Source of the DNA: Roseibaca sp. Y0-43
GTDB taxonomy: Bacteria; Pseudomonadota; Alphaproteobacteria; Rhodobacterales; Rhodobacteraceae
NCBI RefSeq assembly: GCF_020667835.1
Contig: NZ_JAFMPR010000007.1
Coordinates: 62,001 to 126,000, forward strand
Direction: 5' to 3'
Length of the DNA stretch: 64,000 nt
The notes under the pieces are model-generated. The model was not told the DNA's origin. It saw nothing but the letters and a program-made list of their open reading frames with translations, and ran no database searches. Within the stretch, counting starts at the first letter, position 1. Each line of letters begins with the position of its first letter. The position numbers and the translations under genes were made by a program. This document shows positions 43,445 to 52,677 of this stretch, in pieces.

Positions 43445-45037
43445 ATGCGTTTTCTGACCAAATCTTTGCCGCGCCTGCGGCTTGGGGCCGTCGCCTTGGC
43501 GCTTTCGGTGCCCGCAGGGCTGCCTGCTTTTGCCCAGCATTTCCCAGCCTTTCAGCAGGCCGTGGCCGAAGGGGTTGCCGCGAATGAGGGCGTTTCGGCC
43601 TTTTACCGCGCCCATGACTACGCCGATCTGTGGACCGGCGCGGATGACGCGCCCCGCCGTCAGGCGTTTATGACCGCGCTCAGCCGCGCCTCTGACCATG
43701 GGTTGCCGCTGGAACGCTACGACATGCCCGGTTTGCTGGCCGCCTTCGACGCGGTTGAAAGCGAGCGGGATCGCGGCGCGCTGGAAGCGCAGATGACGCT
43801 GACCTTCCTGCGCTTTGCGACCGACCTGCACAGTGGCGTGCTGGAGCCGTCGCGCATCGACACCGATATCGTGCGCGTGCTGCCCCGCCCCGAGGCAGAG
43901 AAATTGCTGACCGATTTCGCCGTCGCCCCGGCTGCGGCCTTCATCCGCAACCTTGCGCCGTCCGCCCCGGAATACGCGCGCCTTTTCCGCGCCAAGCGCG
44001 AATTGGAACAGGCCATTGCCGATGGCGGCTGGGGGCCGCAAGTGCCGCAGGTGCGCTTTGCGCCCGGCGCATCTGGCCCGGCGGTCGTGGCCTTGCGCAA
44101 CCGCCTGATCGCGATGGGCTACCTGGAGCGGTCTGCCGTTGCCAGCTATGACGGCGTGCTGCAAACCGCCGTGCAGCGCTTTCAGGTCAATCACGGCATC
44201 AAACCCGACGGTTTGGCGGGCGCATCGACCATCCGCGCGCTGAATGTCAGCCCGCAAGAGCGTCTGGAATCAGTCATTGTCGCAATGGAGCGGGAGCGCT
44301 GGATGAACATCCCGCGCGGTGACCGGCATGTTTGGGTCAACCTGACCGATTTCTACGCCCGGATCGTCGATAACGACATCGTCACCTTCGAAACCAAGGC
44401 AATCGTTGGCGCGAATGGCGACAACAAGCACACGCCCGAGTTTTCCGAGACGATGAAATACCTGGAAATCAACCCGGATTGGACCCTGCCACGGTCCATC
44501 CTGGCGCGGTCCTATTGGGGCGCGCTGGCCTCTGGCGGTGCGCGTCATTTGCAGATCGTCGATGCCAGCGGCCGCGTCGTTCCGCGCAGTGCGATCAATT
44601 TCGGGCGCTACACGCCTGCGAATTTCCCGTTCAACGTGCGCCAGCCTCCGGGGCCGTCAAATGCGCTGGGCGAGGTGAAGTTCATGTTCCCGAACCCTTA
44701 CGCCATCTACCTGCATGACACGCCCGACCAGCACCTGTTCAACACCACGGTGCGGACGCATTCCTCGGGCTGCGTGCGTTTGGATGATCCGCGTGATTTC
44801 GCCTATGAATTGCTGTCGCGTCAGTCGGACACACCGAAGGAGCTGTATCATTCCATCCTGAACACCGGCCAGCAGACGCGGCTGTATCTGGACACGCCGG
44901 TGCCGGTGCATCTGGTCTATCGCACGGCCTTTACCAATGTGCGGGGCGAGCTGAATTTCCGCAACGACATGTATGGCCGCGACGCGAAAATCTATCGCGC
45001 GCTGGTCGCGGCGGGGGCGGTGAACCCGGCAAGCTGA
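43445..45037 (+). CDS. YcbB-like L,D-transpeptidase with peptidoglycan-binding domain
   Basis: The ATG at 43445 gives 530 residues starting MRFLTKSLPRLRLGAVALAL, a Sec signal peptide cleaved near AFAQ; an upstream ATG at 43385 would include the palindromic element and is rejected. An N-terminal scaffold domain is followed by a PG_binding_1 module (about 215-270, LRNRLIAMGYLE and VQRFQVNHGIKPDGLAG). The YkuD catalytic domain has Cys in THSSGCVRLDDP. It makes 3-3 cross-links in peptidoglycan. A terminator follows. Confidence 0.93.
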   Translation: MRFLTKSLPRLRLGAVALALSVPAGLPAFAQHFPAFQQAVAEGVAANEGVSAFYRAHDYADLWTGADDAPRRQAFMTALSRASDHGLPLERYDMPGLLAAFDAVESERDRGALEAQMTLTFLRFATDLHSGVLEPSRIDTDIVRVLPRPEAEKLLTDFAVAPAAAFIRNLAPSAPEYARLFRAKRELEQAIADGGWGPQVPQVRFAPGASGPAVVALRNRLIAMGYLERSAVASYDGVLQTAVQRFQVNHGIKPDGLAGASTIRALNVSPQERLESVIVAMERERWMNIPRGDRHVWVNLTDFYARIVDNDIVTFETKAIVGANGDNKHTPEFSETMKYLEINPDWTLPRSILARSYWGALASGGARHLQIVDASGRVVPRSAINFGRYTPANFPFNVRQPPGPSNALGEVKFMFPNPYAIYLHDTPDQHLFNTTVRTHSSGCVRLDDPRDFAYELLSRQSDTPKELYHSILNTGQQTRLYLDTPVPVHLVYRTAFTNVRGELNFRNDMYGRDAKIYRALVAAGAVNPAS

Positions 45038-45061
45038 TTGCCCGATCCCGAATGCCATCTG

Positions 45062-45089
45062 CGCCCCGCCCGATGTGGCGGGGCGTTTT
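45062..45089 (+). terminator. Terminator after the YcbB-like gene
   Basis: CGCCCCGCC and GGCGGGGCG form a perfect 9-bp stem with a six-base loop, followed by TTTT, 24 bases after the stop codon. Confidence 0.9.
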
Positions 45090-45199
45090 GGTTGCGCAAC
45101 CTACGCCGATGTGAGGTGTTTTCCAGTTGTCCGGCGTCATGAAGTTGTTACATTCTGTCCAGATGTAAGGCATATCCCGGCTGCAAAGGAGAGTGCCTG

Positions 45200-45487
45200 A
45201 TGGGACTGGATTTCATGTTGGACGAAAACCCGATCGCGCAGCGCGTCAGAGAGATCATTGCCGAACAGGCCATGGTCGACGTGTCCGAGTTGCGCGATGA
45301 CATGACGCTGGCCGATCTGGACCTCGACAGCCTTGGGCTGGTCGAGTGTATTTTCGGGATCGAGGAAGCGTTCGACGTCTCGATCCCCTTCAACGCCAAT
45401 AACCCCGATGAAAGCGGTTTCGACATTTCGTCAGTCGGCGCGATCATCCGGCAGGTCGAGGGCTTGATCGCCAAACAGGCGGCATGA
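45200..45487 (+). CDS. Acyl carrier protein
   Basis: This 95-residue protein has the phosphopantetheine site Ser44 in DLDLDSLGLVE and the acidic helix II typical of ACPs. It is longer and less acidic than the fatty-acid AcpP, and the end carries VEGLIAKQAA. GGAGAG precedes the ATG. Its stop overlaps the start of a ketosynthase gene as ATGA, so the two are coupled. It probably carries a specialised acyl chain rather than the bulk fatty acids. Confidence 0.92.
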   Translation: MGLDFMLDENPIAQRVREIIAEQAMVDVSELRDDMTLADLDLDSLGLVECIFGIEEAFDVSIPFNANNPDESGFDISSVGAIIRQVEGLIAKQAA

Positions 45488-46695
45488 GGCGCGTTGTCAT
45501 AACCGGCGCGGGCAGTCTGAACCCGCTCGGGGCGGATGTCGCCCAGACATTCGCAGCCATGCAGGCGGGCCGCTCGGCCATCGGCCCGCTGACCTGCCGC
45601 GACGTGGACCGCCTGAGCGTGCAGATCGGGGCAGAGATCGCGGATTTTGATCCGGCGGCGCATTTTTCCCGCAACGCCTTGCCACTTCTGGACCGCTTCA
45701 CCCAGATCGCCCTTGTCAGCGCACGCGAGGCGATGGCGCAATCGGGGCTGGAGCTGTCCGACGCCGATCGCCTGCGCGCGGGCGTGGTGCTGGGCACGGC
45801 GGGCGGCGGTAACCTGACGGTCGATGACAATTACCGCGCGGTCTATGCAGAGGGCAAGAACCGCGTGCACCCGTTCGTGGTGCCGCGCCTGATGCACAAC
45901 GCCGCTGCATCGCATGTGTCGATGGAATTCGGGCTGAAAGGGCCGGGCTTTACCGTGTCCACGGCCTGCGCCTCGGCCAATCACGCGATGGGACAGGCGT
46001 TGATGATGATCCGCGCGGGGCTTGCCGACATCATGCTGACCGGCGGATCAGAGGCGATGCTGGGCTTTGGCGGCATCAAGGCATGGGAAGGCCTGCGCGT
46101 GATGAGCCGCGACACCTGCCGCCCCTTTTCGCGCGACCGCTCTGGCATGGTGCAGGGCGAGGGGGGCGCGGTTTTCGTGTTCGAGGAACGCGAGCGCGCT
46201 ATCGCCCGTGGTGCGCCGATCTTGGCAGAGGTGGCCGGCTTCGGCCTGTCCTCTGACGCCAGCGACATCGTCATGCCCGACCGTGACGGCCCGGTGCGCG
46301 CCATGCGCATGGCGCTTGCGGATGCAGGGCTTGCCCCCGATGCCATTGGCTATGTGAACGCTCATGGCACGGGAACGACCGCCAATGACAAGACCGAAGC
46401 GCAAGCCTTGACCGAAGTCATGGGCGGTCATCTGGCCGATTGCCCGGTGTCGTCGACCAAATCCATGCATGGCCACCTGATCGGGGGCACCAGCGCGGTC
46501 GAATTGCTGGCCTGCCTGATGGCGCTGCGAGAGGGCGTTCTGGCCCCGACCGTCAATTTCACCGAAGCCGACCCGGACTGTCCGCTCGACGTGGTGCCGA
46601 ACGAGGCGCGCGCGGCACGGGTCGATGCGGTTATGAGCAATGCCTTCGCCTTTGGCGGGTTGAATGCCGTGCTCGTTCTGCGCCGCGCCGACTGA
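45484..46695 (+). CDS. Beta-ketoacyl-ACP synthase (KAS II/FabF-like)
   Basis: This 403-residue thiolase-fold enzyme has the catalytic triad Cys162 in STACASANHAMG, His294 in NAHGTGTTANDKTEA and His331 in KSMHGHLIGG. It elongates acyl-ACP with malonyl-ACP. It overlaps the ACP gene by four bases. No FabG, FabZ or FabD genes are adjacent. Stand-alone ACP-KAS pairs often serve a special lipid, such as a very-long-chain or lipid-A-linked acyl group, but the product is not readable here. Confidence 0.93.
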   Translation: MRRVVITGAGSLNPLGADVAQTFAAMQAGRSAIGPLTCRDVDRLSVQIGAEIADFDPAAHFSRNALPLLDRFTQIALVSAREAMAQSGLELSDADRLRAGVVLGTAGGGNLTVDDNYRAVYAEGKNRVHPFVVPRLMHNAAASHVSMEFGLKGPGFTVSTACASANHAMGQALMMIRAGLADIMLTGGSEAMLGFGGIKAWEGLRVMSRDTCRPFSRDRSGMVQGEGGAVFVFEERERAIARGAPILAEVAGFGLSSDASDIVMPDRDGPVRAMRMALADAGLAPDAIGYVNAHGTGTTANDKTEAQALTEVMGGHLADCPVSSTKSMHGHLIGGTSAVELLACLMALREGVLAPTVNFTEADPDCPLDVVPNEARAARVDAVMSNAFAFGGLNAVLVLRRAD

Positions 46696-46754
46696 CCAAG
46701 CTTTGACTTGACAGACCGCGCGCCCAGCGCGCACCACTTGGGCGAACTGAACGA

Positions 46755-48116
46755 GTGCGCGCTGTGACGGTGTCAACTTTGGGGATCATACGGTTTGGGC
46801 TTGGCCCGCTCGCCACGTCATCCGGCGCAATCGGACCGCCGGCCTTGATGGCGGATCTCGACCACGCCGCTCCGGCTGCCCGGATCACGCCGTTCAGCAG
46901 CCGGCTGGAACGTGAAGCGCAACGCACCCGGATTCGCGCGCAGCGGGGCGAGGTGCCGGCCGAGAAGATCATGGAACAGGTCGAGCAGTTGTCCCGCGCT
47001 GATCGCCGCGACGCGCTGGTCGATCTGCGCCAAGATATAGCCCGCCGCGTGGCTGAACCCGTGGGCTTTCGCCAGCGCCTTGTCGATTTCTGGGCCAATC
47101 ACTTCGCCGCCGATACCCGGCCGGGGCGCTTCAATTCGGCCCGCACGGCGTATATCGAGGAAGCCATCCGTCCCCATATCGCGGGTGATTTCGCGCAATT
47201 GCTGCGCGCCGCGGTGCTGCACCCGGTGATGCAGAATTATCTGAACCAGAACCGCTCTGTCGGCCCGTTCAGCCGGGTCGGGCGGCGCACGGGGCGGGGG
47301 ATCAACGAGAACCTCGCGCGCGAATTGCTGGAATTGCACACGCTGGGCGTGGACGGCGATTACACGCAAGATGACGTGACCCAGATGGCGCGGCTTTTGA
47401 CCGGCGTGACCTTCGACCTTGAGCAAGGCTACAAATTCGATCCGCGCATCGCGGAACCCGGCCTGATAGAGATTTTCGGCAAGCGCTATGGTGGCCGCCC
47501 GGTCAAGGAAAGCCATGTTTTCGAGGCGCTCGACGATCTTGCCCTGCGGCCAGAGACCGCCGCGCATCTGGCGGGCAAACTGGCACGGCATTTTGTGGCG
47601 GATGCGCCCGACCCGCAGCTCGTCGCGCATATGCAGGCCAGCTATCTTGCCTCTGGCGGGGATTTGCGCGCGCTTTACCGGGCCATGCTAGAACACCCGG
47701 CGGCTTGGGGTGCGACGCTGGCCAAGACCCGCACGCCGCTGAACTGGATCGCCGCAAGCCTGCGCGTGACCGGCATTAAGCCTGCCACGATCCGCAAGCT
47801 GGATATAGGCACGACGCGCAACAGCTTGCACCTGCCGTTGCAACTGATGGGCCAGCCGCATGAAGCAGTTCCGTCGCCTGCGGGCTATGACGATGACGCG
47901 GGCGCATGGATCACACCGCAGGCGTTGGCCGCGCGGATCGACTGGGCCATGGGGCTGCAAGCCCTGCTGCCGCAGGTGCCCGACCCGCGTGATTTCGTGA
48001 CAGTCGCGATGGGCGACATGGCAAGCCCCGCGCTGCTGCGCGCCGCGCGTGCCGCCGAAACACGGGGCGAAGGCATCGCCGTGATCCTTGCCTCGCCCGA
48101 TTTCAACCGCTGCTAG
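46755..48116 (+). CDS. DUF1800 domain protein
   Basis: The product is 453 residues from the GTG at 46755; a second in-frame GTG at 46764 (then TVSTLGIIRFGLGPL) is equally possible, and neither has a good ribosome site. DUF1800 marks are FGLGPL, FWANHFAADTRPG, YIEEAIRPHIAGDFAQLL and RELLELHTLGVDGDYTQDDV. The function is unknown; the family is nearly always encoded next to a DUF1501 protein, as here (9 bases downstream). Confidence 0.9.
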   Translation: MRAVTVSTLGIIRFGLGPLATSSGAIGPPALMADLDHAAPAARITPFSSRLEREAQRTRIRAQRGEVPAEKIMEQVEQLSRADRRDALVDLRQDIARRVAEPVGFRQRLVDFWANHFAADTRPGRFNSARTAYIEEAIRPHIAGDFAQLLRAAVLHPVMQNYLNQNRSVGPFSRVGRRTGRGINENLARELLELHTLGVDGDYTQDDVTQMARLLTGVTFDLEQGYKFDPRIAEPGLIEIFGKRYGGRPVKESHVFEALDDLALRPETAAHLAGKLARHFVADAPDPQLVAHMQASYLASGGDLRALYRAMLEHPAAWGATLAKTRTPLNWIAASLRVTGIKPATIRKLDIGTTRNSLHLPLQLMGQPHEAVPSPAGYDDDAGAWITPQALAARIDWAMGLQALLPQVPDPRDFVTVAMGDMASPALLRAARAAETRGEGIAVILASPDFNRC

Positions 48117-48125
48117 GGGGCTTTC

Positions 48126-49292
48126 ATGCGCCACGACCCGACCCGCCGCGCGTTTCTACAACAGGTTGCAGCCCTTGGCTGCTCTGCCGCCGCAAGCCCG
48201 TTCCTGACACCCATCGCCATGGCCAGCGCGCCGGGCGAGAACCGCCTTGTGGTGATCGTGCTGCGCGGCGCGATGGACGGGCTGGACGTGTTGCGCCCAA
48301 CGGGGGACGCGCATTTTGCAGCACTGCGCCCCAGCCTGTCGGAAGGTGGCACGCCCTTGGGCAACGGTTTTTTTGCGCTGCACCCGGTGTTGTCGGATTT
48401 GGCCCCCCTTTGGCAGGCCGGGGAGCTGGCATTTGTGCCCGCGACCTCGACCCCGTATCGCGACAAGCGCAGCCATTTCGACGGGCAAGACCTGCTGGAA
48501 GCAGGCACGCCTGATGACGATGCTGCGCGCGCCCGCGATGGTTGGCTGAACCGCACGCTGACGCTGTTGCCCGGTGTCACCGCGCGCACCGCGTTTGCCG
48601 TCGGGCGCGAGCGGATGCGCATTCTGGACGGCACCGCCCCGATGACCCATTGGTCCCCCGGCACCGAACTGGACCTGAGCCCGCAGGCGCGGCTGCTTCT
48701 GGACTACCTGTATGGCCAAGACCCCTTGTTTTCAGAGGCGGGGCTGACCGCGCTGGAAATGGGCATGGCATCTGGCATGATGGAGGATCAGGGCGGTCCC
48801 GCGGGCGAGGTTCTGGCGCGCTATCTTGGCGAACAGTTGCGCGGCGAAACGCGTATCGCCAGCCTGTCGCTGTCGGGCTTTGACACGCATGTCCAGCAGG
48901 CCCGCCGCCTGCGCCCGGCGCTGCGCAACCTGCAAACCACCATCCTGACGCTGCGCGCCGAACTTGGTGCCATTTGGGCGCGCACCACCGTTCTGGCCAT
49001 GACCGAATTCGGCCGAACCGCGCGCGAAAACGGCACTGGCGGCACCGATCACGGCACCGGCGGGGCGATGTTGCTGGCGGGCGGCGCGCTGAAAGGGGGG
49101 CGTGTGCTTGGCGGCTGGCCGGGGCTGTCGGAAGCCGCGCTTTACGATGGGCGCGACCTGATGCCACTGAGCGACGTGCGCGCCTACGCGGCCTGGGCCT
49201 TGCGCGACATGTATGGGCTGCGCGTGTCAGACCTGACCCGCACGGTCTTTCCCGGCCTCGACATGGGCGACAATCCCGGCCTCTTGCTTTAG
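48126..49292 (+). CDS. DUF1501 domain protein with Tat signal
   Basis: This 388-residue protein has a Tat leader (TRRAFLQQVAALG, cleavage near AMAS). The DUF1501 part has VVIVLRGAMDGLDVL, HPVLSDLAPLWQAGELAFVP, SHFDGQDLLEAG and MTEFGRTARENGTGGTDHG. The fold belongs to the alkaline-phosphatase/sulfatase-like superfamily. It is exported folded to the periplasm. Its DUF1800 partner, encoded 9 bases upstream, has no obvious signal peptide, so the two may meet only transiently. Confidence 0.92.
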   Translation: MRHDPTRRAFLQQVAALGCSAAASPFLTPIAMASAPGENRLVVIVLRGAMDGLDVLRPTGDAHFAALRPSLSEGGTPLGNGFFALHPVLSDLAPLWQAGELAFVPATSTPYRDKRSHFDGQDLLEAGTPDDDAARARDGWLNRTLTLLPGVTARTAFAVGRERMRILDGTAPMTHWSPGTELDLSPQARLLLDYLYGQDPLFSEAGLTALEMGMASGMMEDQGGPAGEVLARYLGEQLRGETRIASLSLSGFDTHVQQARRLRPALRNLQTTILTLRAELGAIWARTTVLAMTEFGRTARENGTGGTDHGTGGAMLLAGGALKGGRVLGGWPGLSEAALYDGRDLMPLSDVRAYAAWALRDMYGLRVSDLTRTVFPGLDMGDNPGLLL

Positions 49293-49330
49293 CGCTTCCC
49301 CCGCCGCGCCGCGCGGCCTATATGCGCGAC

Positions 49331-51169
49331 ATGGCACAAGCACCTCTGTTACAACTCTCTGGAATCGGCCTTGGCTTTGGCGGCAATCCGCTGCTGGAGG
49401 GGCTGGATCTGACCGTTCAACCCGGCGACCGCGTGGCGCTTGTGGGGCGCAACGGGTCGGGCAAATCGACGCTGATGAAGATCATGGCGGGGCTTGTGGA
49501 ACCCGACACCGGCACGCGCACGCTGCCGCCGGGCATAACCGTGGGCTATATGGAGCAAGACCGCGATTTCGCGGGCTTTGCCACGCTTGGGGACTATGCC
49601 ATGCAGTTGCTGGACCCGTCCGAGCAGTGGCGCGTGGACATCGCCGCCGAGGGGCTGCATTTCGACCCAAGCCTCGACCCGGCCCGCGCCTCTGGCGGCG
49701 AGCGTCGCCGCGCGGCGCTGGCGCGGCTTCTGGCCGAAGCGCCGGAACTCATGCTCTTGGACGAGCCGACCAACCATCTGGACATCGCCGCCATCCAATG
49801 GCTGGAAGAGCGCCTGCGCGACACCCGCGCGGCCTTTGTCCTCATCAGCCACGACCGCGCCTTTCTGCGCGCGCTGACCCGCGCCACGCTTTGGGTGGAC
49901 CGGGGCCAGGTGCGCCGCCGCGAAGCGGGGTTCGAGGGGTTCGAGGACTGGCGCGACAAGGTTTGGGCCGAAGAGGATGACGCCCGCCACAAGCTGAACC
50001 GCAAGATCAAGGCCGAAGCGCGCTGGGCGGTCGAGGGGATTTCCGCGCGCCGCAAGCGCAACCAGGGCCGGGTGCGGGCGCTGGCTGCGCTGCGCGCCGA
50101 ACGCGCAAGCCAGATCAAGCGGCAGGGCACGGCGGCGATGGCCTTTGACAGCGCCGCCCCCTCGGGCAAGCTGGTGGCGGAACTGGACCATGTGTCCAAA
50201 TCCTATGGCGACCGGACCATCCTGCGCGATTTCTCGCTGCGGGTGATGCGCGGGGAATGCGTGGCCATGATCGGCCCCAACGGCGTGGGCAAGACCACGC
50301 TTCTGCGCCTGATGACCGGGCAGGAGCAGGCCGACCAAGGCACGATCCGGCTGGGCACCAATCTGCAAACGGCGGTGTTCGACCAGACCCGCGCGCAGCT
50401 CGACCCGAATGCGTCGCTGTGGGAGAACCTGACGGGCGATCCGCTGATGGCGGTGTCGGGGCAGGCCGATCAGGTCATGGTGCGCGGCACGCCCCGGCAT
50501 GTGGTGGGGTATCTGAAGGAATTCCTCTTCGACGAATCGCAGGCCCGCGCGCCGGTGCGGTCCTTGTCCGGCGGCGAGAAGGCGCGGCTTTTGCTCGCGC
50601 GGATCATGGCGCAACCGGCGAACCTGCTGGTGCTGGACGAACCCACGAACGATCTGGACGTGGAAACGCTGGACCTGCTGCAAGACCTGCTGGGCAGCTT
50701 CGACGGCACGGTGCTGCTGGTCAGCCATGACCGCGATTTCATCGACCGGCTGGCGACGACCACGCTGGTGTTCGAAGGGCAGGGCCGCGTGACCGCCTAT
50801 GCGGGCGGTTGGTCGGATTATCTGGCGCAACGGGGCGAGGGGGCGGCGCCTGCGGCCAAGCCCGCGAAAGCGGCGGCCCCAGAGAAACCTGAAGGGACGC
50901 CCGCCGAGAAGCCCGCCGCGAAACCGGCGGCGAAGGCGAAAGGGTTGTCCTTTACCGAGGCGCACCGGCTGGAGAAGCTGCCAGCAGAGATCGCCCGGCT
51001 GGAGGCCGAGATCGGCAAGCTGGAGGAGCTGTTGTCAGATGCCGAGCTTTTCACCCGCGAGCCGGTGAAATTCCGCAAAGCGACCGAGGCGCTGACCCAA
51101 CGCCAAGAGGCGCTGGCGGCGGCGGAAGAGGAGTGGCTGGACTTGGCGGAGAGGGCGGAGGCGGGGTAG
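49331..51169 (+). CDS. uup: ABC-F family ATPase (Uup)
   Basis: The ATG at 49331 gives 612 residues (MAQAPLLQLSGIGLGFGG); an ATG three codons earlier is possible. Two ABC modules are seen, with Walker A GRNGSGKST and GPNGVGKTT and signatures ASGGERRRAALARLL and LSGGEKARLLLARIM. A charged linker joins them. The C-terminal extension is Ala/Lys/Pro-rich, then a coiled coil (residues about 545-605). There are no membrane helices. ABC-F proteins act on the ribosome. The gene's stop is 12 bases from the end of the convergent AT-rich cassette. Confidence 0.94.
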   Translation: MAQAPLLQLSGIGLGFGGNPLLEGLDLTVQPGDRVALVGRNGSGKSTLMKIMAGLVEPDTGTRTLPPGITVGYMEQDRDFAGFATLGDYAMQLLDPSEQWRVDIAAEGLHFDPSLDPARASGGERRRAALARLLAEAPELMLLDEPTNHLDIAAIQWLEERLRDTRAAFVLISHDRAFLRALTRATLWVDRGQVRRREAGFEGFEDWRDKVWAEEDDARHKLNRKIKAEARWAVEGISARRKRNQGRVRALAALRAERASQIKRQGTAAMAFDSAAPSGKLVAELDHVSKSYGDRTILRDFSLRVMRGECVAMIGPNGVGKTTLLRLMTGQEQADQGTIRLGTNLQTAVFDQTRAQLDPNASLWENLTGDPLMAVSGQADQVMVRGTPRHVVGYLKEFLFDESQARAPVRSLSGGEKARLLLARIMAQPANLLVLDEPTNDLDVETLDLLQDLLGSFDGTVLLVSHDRDFIDRLATTTLVFEGQGRVTAYAGGWSDYLAQRGEGAAPAAKPAKAAAPEKPEGTPAEKPAAKPAAKAKGLSFTEAHRLEKLPAEIARLEAEIGKLEELLSDAELFTREPVKFRKATEALTQRQEALAAAEEEWLDLAERAEAG

Positions 51170-51181
51170 CCCCCCATGAGA

Positions 51182-51547
51182 TCATTTAAGCAAAGAAAAT
51201 GCCCCTTTATTTGCAGCTGCTACTAACCTGCGACTGAGATCGCGGCGCTTGGCACGCTCTTTTGGAAAAACAGCAAGGGAATGAGAGGGGTTATCTTCTG
51301 TTTTATCCACATTTATGGGAATGCCCAAGCTCTGAAAAACACTTCGTGAAATCGTCCAAACCCCAGTGGAGCTTCTTCCTAGCTTAAGAGTTCTGTGTTG
51401 ATAGCTCTTTTTAGCTGACCACACGCGCTCGCAGTCCAAACTCAATTGATATTCTTCCTCACTTGTGGGCGAAAACGCTTGTGGTCCAACAGTAAGACCA
51501 TCCATGTGTTGAGGGTGAACATTTCGGTGAAGTCCAAATTCGGTCAT
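51182..51547 (-). CDS. Small cassette protein of unknown function (second gene of AT-rich pair)
   Basis: The ATG at 51545-51547 overlaps the stop of the upstream gene as ATGA and gives 121 residues; an earlier ATG at 51562 is less likely. I cannot assign a function. The sequence has HRNVHPQHMDG at the start, GPQAFSPTSEEE (21-32), SAKKSYQHR (44-52), SSTGVWTISRSV (59-70), a PSHSLAVFP stretch (87-95), and a basic end with RRLVAAANKG. From memory, this order (RxVHP, SQAF-PT, AE-SY-H, S-GVW-V, HA, KLA-A--G) resembles small orphan proteins found beside a WLDG-domain partner. No membrane helix or signal is seen. The codons are AT-rich, unlike the neighbours, which indicates transfer. Confidence 0.75.
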   Translation of the reverse strand: MTEFGLHRNVHPQHMDGLTVGPQAFSPTSEEEYQLSLDCERVWSAKKSYQHRTLKLGRSSTGVWTISRSVFQSLGIPINVDKTEDNPSHSLAVFPKERAKRRDLSRRLVAAANKGAFSLLK

Positions 51548-52677
51548 TTGGAAGGCATCCATCGTCTTAAAAATAATTCAACGTTTTCTATTTGTCTGAG
51601 TAGAACGGAAGATATTCCGTTGAAGGATTTCTCCCTGAATTTATCAGATTCAAGATCGCTTACCCCAAGCAAAAACACGTCATCCCCAACCAACAGGGAA
51701 GCCGCAAGGGAACCAGTTGTCCACTCGAAGTCGACTTCGCCAGAGTCTTCGATGAACACAGAAACTTCGGGATATTTAAGAGACAGGAATTGTGCGATGT
51801 CCAAAGAGCGCATTACGGTTTTATGTGAGGGTCGCTTTCCCTTTCCATCAAGCCAACCTTCTTGGATTTCTGAAATTCCTTTAATGCGCGCTTGAAGTTC
51901 TTGACCTTTTGGAGTGATAGTTGCGCTCGATAGCGCATTGTTTCTGATAGTCCTTCGGATCGTTGACGAGTTGTCAACTTCCGCAAAAATATCGAAATAA
52001 ACTACTGATCCCATGTGATATTTTGGATCGCTTCTTAGTATTGCCCAGTCAATCTCATAATTGAAGGCGCCGAAAGAGCTTGTGATGCGCACGCTAGATG
52101 GGTTTTCAGAGATCCCAGAAACGAAGCCATGCCCACGTAAAGCCTTATTCTCTCTGCGAAGGGACGCATCAATTATTTTTTGAATACTCTTTTCTGAAAT
52201 CCTAAAGGATTTTTCTCCACTAGCTGATGACTTTGGAAAAACATCGATATATTCACCAGGTTTTATGGTCCGTGAAATAGTTTTTAGACTCGCAAGTGAA
52301 CTCTCAGGGAGTGGTGAGATATGAGTATTTTGGTTTGCAGCTACGAGTGCCGCTGAAAGTTTCTCTTGAGCTTCCGCAAAAACATAATCAAAGGAGGTAT
52401 TACCAAAAAGATCGGGGTCTACCGGCTTCCGCGGTAACGAGACTACTTTACTCTTGGTAGTAATTACACCGCGTAGTCCAAGTTCAAAAAGCCTATTAAA
52501 GTTTTTTGGCAGATTCTGTTTATCGGGATTTTCTTCCTTCCATATTTCTTTAGCAATCTTCAAGAGAAGATCTTGGTATTTGTGGACAGCAGGAAGGGCA
52601 TCGACTGGAATGAATTCCAAATCGAATCTTGCACCTTTAAAGCACATCTTAACAAAGTCTTGTGTATCTTCTCCCAT
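51544..52677 (-). CDS. Large cassette protein of unknown function (first gene of AT-rich pair)
   Basis: The ATG at 52675-52677, with GGTGG eight bases upstream, gives 377 residues; a GTG at 52689 is the alternative. No signal or membrane segment is seen, so it is probably cytoplasmic. Residues 1-60 contain an acidic/aromatic stretch, and the middle (about 100-250) is Ser/Lys-rich with beta-type periodicity. The C-terminal region has GWLDGKGKRPS from about 274 and GEVDFEW near 315-319. This is a spacing I have seen in proteins paired with small orphan partners. I do not recognise a catalytic motif. Low G+C and tight coupling to the small gene suggest an acquired two-gene system, perhaps a toxin-antitoxin or defence type. 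Confidence 0.78.
   Translation of the reverse strand: MGEDTQDFVKMCFKGARFDLEFIPVDALPAVHKYQDLLLKIAKEIWKEENPDKQNLPKNFNRLFELGLRGVITTKSKVVSLPRKPVDPDLFGNTSFDYVFAEAQEKLSAALVAANQNTHISPLPESSLASLKTISRTIKPGEYIDVFPKSSASGEKSFRISEKSIQKIIDASLRRENKALRGHGFVSGISENPSSVRITSSFGAFNYEIDWAILRSDPKYHMGSVVYFDIFAEVDNSSTIRRTIRNNALSSATITPKGQELQARIKGISEIQEGWLDGKGKRPSHKTVMRSLDIAQFLSLKYPEVSVFIEDSGEVDFEWTTGSLAASLLVGDDVFLLGVSDLESDKFREKSFNGISSVLLRQIENVELFLRRWMPSK

Noticed and set aside
48974-49330. N-terminal extension of the ABC-F gene
   Set aside because: The open frame extends upstream through the DUF1501 gene; the conserved ABC-F start is at 49331, so the extension is a shadow.
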